A DNA stretch of 13,016 nucleotides from Actinomycetes bacterium (lineage in GTDB: Bacteria > Actinomycetota > Actinomycetes > Actinomycetales > Cellulomonadaceae): positions 1 through 13,016 of the forward strand of contig JAEWEJ010000357.1 of NCBI GenBank assembly GCA_023389455.1, in the 5' to 3' direction. The position numbers and the translations under genes were made by a program. Shown piece after piece: positions 9,409 through 13,016 of this stretch. The notes under the pieces are model-generated. The model did no database searches and was not told the origin of the DNA. It worked only from the letters and a program-made list of their open reading frames with translations. Each line of letters starts with the position of its first letter. Position 1 is the stretch's first letter.

Positions 9409-10250
9409 TGGGGGCTGACGCGATCGGACTGGTGCTGGCCCGCCCGGCGCGCATGCTGGGGCTCGAGCCGTTCTTCATGGAGCTCATCGGCGGCATCGAG
9501 GAGACGCTCTCGCCCGACGAGCGCTCCCTGCTGCTGCACCTGGTGCCGGACCACGACGCCGAGATCGCCGCCTACCGTCGGTGGGGCCAGGGCGGCCTCG
9601 TCGACGCCGTCGTGCTCGTGAACCTCGTGGTCGACGACCCGCGGCTGCCGGTGCTGCGCGAGCTCGGGATCCCGACGGTCGTCGTCGGGGGTCCGGAACG
9701 GGCCGTCCCGGACGTCGCCCACGTGTGGATGGACAACGACCGCGCCATGCGCGAGGCGGTCGGCTACCTGGTCGACCTGGGGCACGAGACGATCGGGCGG
9801 GTCTCGGGGCCGGCGGCCCTGGCCCACACGCGGGCCCGCACCCAGGCGTTCCTCAGCGAGTGCGCGTCCCGCGGGGCGCACGGCGTCGTCGTCGAGGGCG
9901 ACTACAGCGAGACGTCCGGCACGCGCGCCGCGCGCACGCTCCTGGGACGCAACCACGCGCCGTCCGCCCTCGTCTTCGACAACGACGTGATGGCGCTCGC
10001 CGCGCTCGGCGTCGCCCACGAGCTGGGGCTCACGGTCCCGGACGACGTCTCGTTGCTCGCGTGGGACGACTCCCCGCTGTGCCGCCTGTCCCACCCCTCG
10101 CTCACCGCCATGAGCCTCGACGTGCACGCCATGGGGGTCCAGGTCGGTGACGTGGTGCTCAACCTGCTGGCGTCGGGCCGGCCCACGACCTCGACGGCGC
10201 CGCTGCCCCGGCTCGTCGCGCGCGGCAGCACGGCGCGCCGGGCCCGCTGA
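9408..10250 (+). CDS. LacI-type sugar-binding protein lacking the helix-turn-helix
   Basis: The 280 residues correspond to the effector-binding (periplasmic-binding-like) domain of LacI/GalR regulators, from ADAIGLVLARPARMLGLEPF at the start to PRLVARGS at the end. Typical features are FFMELIGGIEE, VVVGGP, MDNDRAMREAV, LVDLGHETIGRVSG, FDNDVMALAALGVAHELGL (Asp191, Asp193) and VSLLAWDDSPLCRL (Trp219-Asp221). What is missing is the usual 50-60 residue DNA-binding domain and hinge helix: the sequence begins where the hinge would end. The frame is also open to a GTG at 9339 that overlaps the beta-mannosidase stop as GTGA; this adds 23 Pro/Ala/Thr-rich residues but still no helix-turn-helix. GTG 9408 is preferred because of the TACGCT seven bases upstream; 9339 is a real alternative. 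No room exists for the lost domain, because the beta-mannosidase coding sequence runs directly up to it. It may be a degenerate regulator, a cytoplasmic sugar sensor or a partner of another regulator. Confidence 0.85.
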   Translation: MGADAIGLVLARPARMLGLEPFFMELIGGIEETLSPDERSLLLHLVPDHDAEIAAYRRWGQGGLVDAVVLVNLVVDDPRLPVLRELGIPTVVVGGPERAVPDVAHVWMDNDRAMREAVGYLVDLGHETIGRVSGPAALAHTRARTQAFLSECASRGAHGVVVEGDYSETSGTRAARTLLGRNHAPSALVFDNDVMALAALGVAHELGLTVPDDVSLLAWDDSPLCRLSHPSLTAMSLDVHAMGVQVGDVVLNLLASGRPTTSTAPLPRLVARGSTARRAR

Positions 10251-10325
10251 CGACGCCACGACGCGCGGGCGCCGCCGGAGGGCGCATCACCTGCGGCGAC
10301 GCCGTCGGGGTGGTTGGCTAGGGCC

Positions 10326-12548
10326 ATGACCGCGGCTCCTCCGTCCCCCGTGCCCGTCGACCACGACACGCTGCGCACCGTCGCAGCGGGCGCGTACTAC
10401 GACCCCCACGCCGTCCTGGGACCGCACGTGGGCGAGGGCACGGTGACGGTCCGCACGCTCCGTCCGCTCGCCGACCGGGTCGCGGTCGTCACCGCCGACG
10501 CCACGTACGAGGCCGCGCACGAGATCGACGGCATCTGGTACGCGCTGCTGCCGGGAACCACCGTGCCCGACTACCGCATCGAGGTCACGTACGCGGGCTG
10601 GACGACACGGGTCGACGACCCCTACCGCTTCCTGCCGACGGTCCAGGAGCTCGACCGGTACCTGGTGCGCGAGGGCCGCCACGAGCAGCTCTGGGAGGTG
10701 CTCGGCGCGAACGTGCGCACCTACGACGGCGAGCTCGGCGAGGTCCGAGGGACGTCCTTCGCCGTGTGGGCCCCGAACGCCCGCGCGGTCCGCGTCGTCG
10801 GGGACTTCAACCACTGGCAGGGGGCGACCCACACCATGCGGTCGCTCGGGGAGTCGGGGATCTGGGAGCTGTACGCCCCCGGCGTCGACGCCGGCGCCCG
10901 CTACAAGTTCGAGATCCTCGGCGCCGACGGGTCCTGGCACCAGAAGGCGGACCCGCTCGCGAAGGGCACGGAGGTCCCTCCGGCGACGGCGTCCGTCGTG
11001 GTGGAGTCGCGGTACAGCTGGGGTGACGACGCCTGGATGACCGCACGTGCGCAGCGCGACCCGCACGGCGGCCCGGTGAGCATCTACGAGGTCCACCTGG
11101 GCTCGTGGCGCAAGGGCCTGTCGTACCGCGACCTCGCCCACCAGCTCAGCGAGTACGCGCTCGAGATGGGTTTCACGCACGTCGAGCTGATGCCCGTCGC
11201 GGAGCACCCGTTCGGCGGCTCCTGGGGCTACCAGGTGACGTCCTACTACGCCCCCACGTCCCGCTTCGGGCACCCCGACGACTTCCGCTACCTGGTCGAC
11301 TGCCTGCACCGCGCCGGCATCGGCGTCATCGTCGACTGGGTCCCGGCGCACTTCCCCAAGGACGAGTGGGCGCTGGCCCACTTCGACGGGACCGCGCTGT
11401 ACGAGCACCCGGACCCGCTGCTCGGCGAGCACCCGGACTGGGGCACCTACGTCTTCAACTTCGGACGGCCGGAGGTCCGCAACTTCCTCGTGGCGAACGC
11501 GACCTACTGGCTGGAAGAGTTCCACGTCGACGGGCTGCGGGTGGACGCGGTCGCGTCGATGCTCTACCTGGACTACTCCCGCCAGCCCGGCCAGTGGCGC
11601 CCCAACCAGTACGGCGGCCGCGAGAACCTCGAGGCCATCTCGTTCCTGCAGGAGGCCAACGCGACGGCCTACCGCCGCACCCCCGGGATCATGATGATCG
11701 CCGAGGAGTCGACGGCGTGGCCCGGCGTCACGGCACCGACGTCCGCGCAGGGGCTCGGATTCGGGCTCAAGTGGAACATGGGCTGGATGAACGACACCCT
11801 GCGCTACCTGGCGGAGGAGCCGATCAACCGGCGGTACCACCACCACGAGATCACGTTCTCGATGGTCTACGCCTACTCCGAGCACTTCGTCCTGCCGATC
11901 AGCCACGACGAGGTGGTCCACGGCAAGGGCTCGCTGTACGAGCGCATGCCCGGTGACCACTGGCAGAAGCTCGCCGGGGTCCGCGCCCTGCAGGCGTACC
12001 AGTGGACGCACCCCGGAAAGCAGCTGCTGTTCATGGGCCAGGAGTTCGCCCAGCGCGGCGAGTGGGCGGAGTCGCGCTCCCTCGACTGGTTCGCGCTCGA
12101 CGACCCGTCGCACCGCGGCGTGCAGCAGTCGCTGCGTGACCTGAACGCGCTCTATCGCGCGACACCCGCCCTGTGGGAGCTCGACCACACGCCCGACGGC
12201 TTCCAGTGGCTCGTGTCCGACGAAGCCGGCCTCAACCTGCTCGCCTACGTCCGCTACGGCGTGGCGACCCCGCCGGCCGTGGTGGTCGTGAACTTCGCAG
12301 GCGTCCCGCACGAGGGTTGGCGCCTGCCCCTGCCGCAGGGCGGCCGGTGGCGCGAGGCGTTCAACTCCGACGCGGAGGCGTACGGCGGGTCGGGCGTGGG
12401 GAACCTCGGGGAGATCGTCGCCGAGCCCGTGGAGCACTTCGGACGTTCCTGGTCCGCGTCGATCCGCGTCCCTCCCCTGGGCGCCGTGATCTTCGTCGCC
12501 GAGGACACGTCGACGAGTGCGATCGCCTCCCCCGACGACACGATCTGA
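10326..12548 (+). CDS. glgB: 1,4-alpha-glucan branching enzyme GlgB, GH13
   Basis: GlgB cuts alpha-1,4-glucan and rejoins the piece by an alpha-1,6 bond, acting on the chains made by GlgE or GlgA. The 740 residues match the family length. An N-terminal N1 module (GAYYDPHAVLGPH) is followed by CBM48 (FAVWAPNARAVRVVGDFNHW), then the barrel: ELMPVAEHPFGGSWGYQ, HVDGLRVDAVASMLYLDYSR with nucleophile Asp407, MIAEESTAWPGVT with acid/base Glu460 and LPISHDEVVHGKGSL with Asp528, and a C-terminal beta domain. These positions keep the spacing of E. coli GlgB (405, 458, 526). The ATG at 10326 is chosen; a TTG at 10314 is in frame, and neither has a good ribosome binding site. It lies 75 bp after the LacI-like gene, so co-transcription is possible, but functionally it belongs with treS and mak, about 7.2 kb upstream. 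Confidence 0.96.
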   Translation: MTAAPPSPVPVDHDTLRTVAAGAYYDPHAVLGPHVGEGTVTVRTLRPLADRVAVVTADATYEAAHEIDGIWYALLPGTTVPDYRIEVTYAGWTTRVDDPYRFLPTVQELDRYLVREGRHEQLWEVLGANVRTYDGELGEVRGTSFAVWAPNARAVRVVGDFNHWQGATHTMRSLGESGIWELYAPGVDAGARYKFEILGADGSWHQKADPLAKGTEVPPATASVVVESRYSWGDDAWMTARAQRDPHGGPVSIYEVHLGSWRKGLSYRDLAHQLSEYALEMGFTHVELMPVAEHPFGGSWGYQVTSYYAPTSRFGHPDDFRYLVDCLHRAGIGVIVDWVPAHFPKDEWALAHFDGTALYEHPDPLLGEHPDWGTYVFNFGRPEVRNFLVANATYWLEEFHVDGLRVDAVASMLYLDYSRQPGQWRPNQYGGRENLEAISFLQEANATAYRRTPGIMMIAEESTAWPGVTAPTSAQGLGFGLKWNMGWMNDTLRYLAEEPINRRYHHHEITFSMVYAYSEHFVLPISHDEVVHGKGSLYERMPGDHWQKLAGVRALQAYQWTHPGKQLLFMGQEFAQRGEWAESRSLDWFALDDPSHRGVQQSLRDLNALYRATPALWELDHTPDGFQWLVSDEAGLNLLAYVRYGVATPPAVVVVNFAGVPHEGWRLPLPQGGRWREAFNSDAEAYGGSGVGNLGEIVAEPVEHFGRSWSASIRVPPLGAVIFVAEDTSTSAIASPDDTI

Positions 12549-12826
12549 CGCCGGTCCTGGGACGGCCTGAGCGCAGTACCGGGTCTGGGCCGGCCCGAGC
12601 CCCCGATGCGCTCCCGGTACGCCGGAGTGCACCCGGGTTCCGGGCGTACGTCCGGCGCGCCCGCGTATCCGGCACAGGCGTGCACGGCGCACGGCGGGTC
12701 GCGTAGCGCTGCGCCGGCTGCGCTCACCGGCACGCGCCGCCCGGTTCACCGACAGGCGGGCGCGCGGACTCACGCGGGGCATACATGCAGGAACGCCTCA
12801 GAGGCGTATCTACGCACGCTCCGCAA
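12549..12826. other. Non-coding interval after glgB
   Basis: I see no gene here. The short open frames lack ribosome binding sites and family resemblance, and no tRNA cloverleaf was found. GTACCGGG (12576-12583) is inverted as CCCGGTAC (12613-12620), and between them lies the 10-bp palindrome GGGCCGGCCC (12587-12596). No T-run follows, so this is at best a weak glgB 3' structure. The remaining sequence to about 12780 shows nothing recognisable. Confidence 0.6.
12793..12807. repeat. Perfect inverted repeat with 7-bp arms
   Basis: ACGCCTC (12793-12799) and GAGGCGT (12801-12807) flank a single A. It could be a protein-binding dyad or a small hairpin with loop TCAGA. It lies in a locally less GC-rich patch just before the tandem array. 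Function unknown. Confidence 0.5.
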
Positions 12827-12940
12827 GGCGCGTGCAGGGGCACCACGCACGGCGCGTGCAGGGGCACCACGCACGGCGCGTGTGCGGGCACCACGCACGG
12901 CGCGTGTGCGGGCACCACGCACGGCGCGTGTGCGGGAACG
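12827..12940. repeat. 24-bp tandem repeat array, four full copies and a decayed fifth
   Basis: Full copies occupy 12827-12850, 12851-12874, 12875-12898 and 12899-12922. The first two are identical (GGCGCGTG-CAG-GGGC...), and so are the last two (GGCGCGTG-TGC-GGGC...); all end CACCACGCAC, and the pairs differ only in three adjacent bases at unit positions 9-11. A fifth copy starts at 12923, keeps the first 14 bases and then runs into the terminator. Each unit has a small dyad, GCGTG at positions 4-8 and CACGC at 18-22. Because 24 is a multiple of three, open frames appear on both strands; I do not regard them as coding. The array lies directly beyond the rRNA-operon terminator. Confidence 0.9.
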
Positions 12941-12976
12941 ACGAAAGGCCCACCCCGCGAGGGGTGGGCCTTTCGT
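12941..12976. terminator. Strong bidirectional terminator between glgB and the rRNA operon
   Basis: A perfect 16-bp stem (12941-12956 with 12961-12976) closes a GCGA loop. The arms contain AAAGGCCCACCCC and GGGGTGGGCCTTT, so either transcript ends in CUUUCGU. It lies about ten bases beyond the 5S rRNA 3' end on the minus strand and is most likely the rRNA-operon terminator; it would also stop read-through from glgB. Confidence 0.9.
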
Positions 12977-12985
12977 TGAATGATT

Positions 12986-13016
12986 GTCCGGCGGCGTCCT
13001 ACTCTCCCACACCCTG
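12986..13016 (-). rRNA. rrf: 5S ribosomal RNA, 3' end (partial, cut by window edge)
   Basis: The minus strand reads GGGTGTGGGAGAGTAGGACG followed by CCGCCGGAC, the highly conserved 3' end of actinobacterial 5S rRNA, including the GAGAGTAGG segment and the terminal helix strand. Only about 31 of roughly 120 bases are inside the window. The rest of the operon, presumably 23S and 16S, would lie to the right. The exact 3' end may differ by one or two bases. Confidence 0.9.

Noticed and set aside
10251..10325. Independent glgB promoter in the 75-bp gap
   Set aside because: TAGGGC at 10319-10324 is too close to the ATG and lacks the final T of a TAnnnT box; no -35 is visible.
12715..12780. Possible tRNA between glgB and the rRNA operon (GGTTCACC resembles a T-loop)
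   Set aside because: No matching T-stem, anticodon arm or acceptor stem could be paired around it.
10287..12782. Long minus-strand open frame opposite glgB
   Set aside because: Low-complexity shadow translation with no motifs; glgB on the plus strand is complete.
12785..12979. Small open frame with an eight-residue repeat over the tandem array
   Set aside because: It is open only because the 24-bp unit is a multiple of three. It has no ribosome binding site, runs through the terminator, and both strands give similar frames.

Overview
This is a very GC-rich, densely packed stretch of a bacterial chromosome. Most codons end in G or C, GTG starts are common, and two junctions use GTGA stop/start overlaps. 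Together with the gene content (GlgE-pathway genes treS, mak and glgB, plus plant-polysaccharide glycosidases) this points to a high-GC actinobacterium. A Cellulomonas-like member of the Micrococcales is my best guess, by inference only.

Layout, left to right. (1) 1-3088, plus strand: trehalose synthase TreS and maltokinase Mak, joined by a GTGA overlap. The treS reading frame is open to the left edge, so its true start, or the end of an upstream gene (glgE would be usual), is unresolved. (2) 3099-6656, minus strand: a ROK-family repressor lying behind a GH36 alpha-galactosidase. The ROK stop is only 10 bp from the mak stop, and one hairpin spans both stop codons. (3) 6657-6798: a divergent control region with the only clearly AT-rich patch in the window. 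It holds a good -35/-10 pair and an overlapping TTAG...CTAA dyad that is a plausible ROK operator. (4) 6799-10250, plus strand: a GH2 beta-mannosidase followed by a LacI-type sugar-binding protein with no DNA-binding domain. (5) 10326-12548, plus strand: the glycogen branching enzyme GlgB. (6) 12549-12940: non-coding, ending in a 24-bp tandem repeat. (7) 12941-13016: a strong bidirectional terminator, then the 3' end of a 5S rRNA gene on the minus strand, i.e. the tail of an rRNA operon converging on glgB.

How the genes fit together. TreS (maltose/trehalose interconversion), Mak (maltose to maltose-1-phosphate) and GlgB (alpha-1,6 branching) are three of the four enzymes of the GlgE route from trehalose to branched alpha-glucan. 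Between mak and glgB sits a cassette of four genes suited to cytoplasmic breakdown of galactomannan-derived oligosaccharides: alpha-galactosidase removes galactose side groups, beta-mannosidase removes mannose from the chain, and two putative sugar-responsive regulators flank the enzymes. No transporter is present, and neither glycosidase has a visible signal peptide, so uptake genes must lie elsewhere.

I see no mobile element, CRISPR array or phage gene. The points most worth a second look are the LacI-like protein without a helix-turn-helix, the divergent operator, the split GlgE-pathway cluster and the tandem array next to the rRNA terminator. I do not see convincing evidence of a wholly new system.
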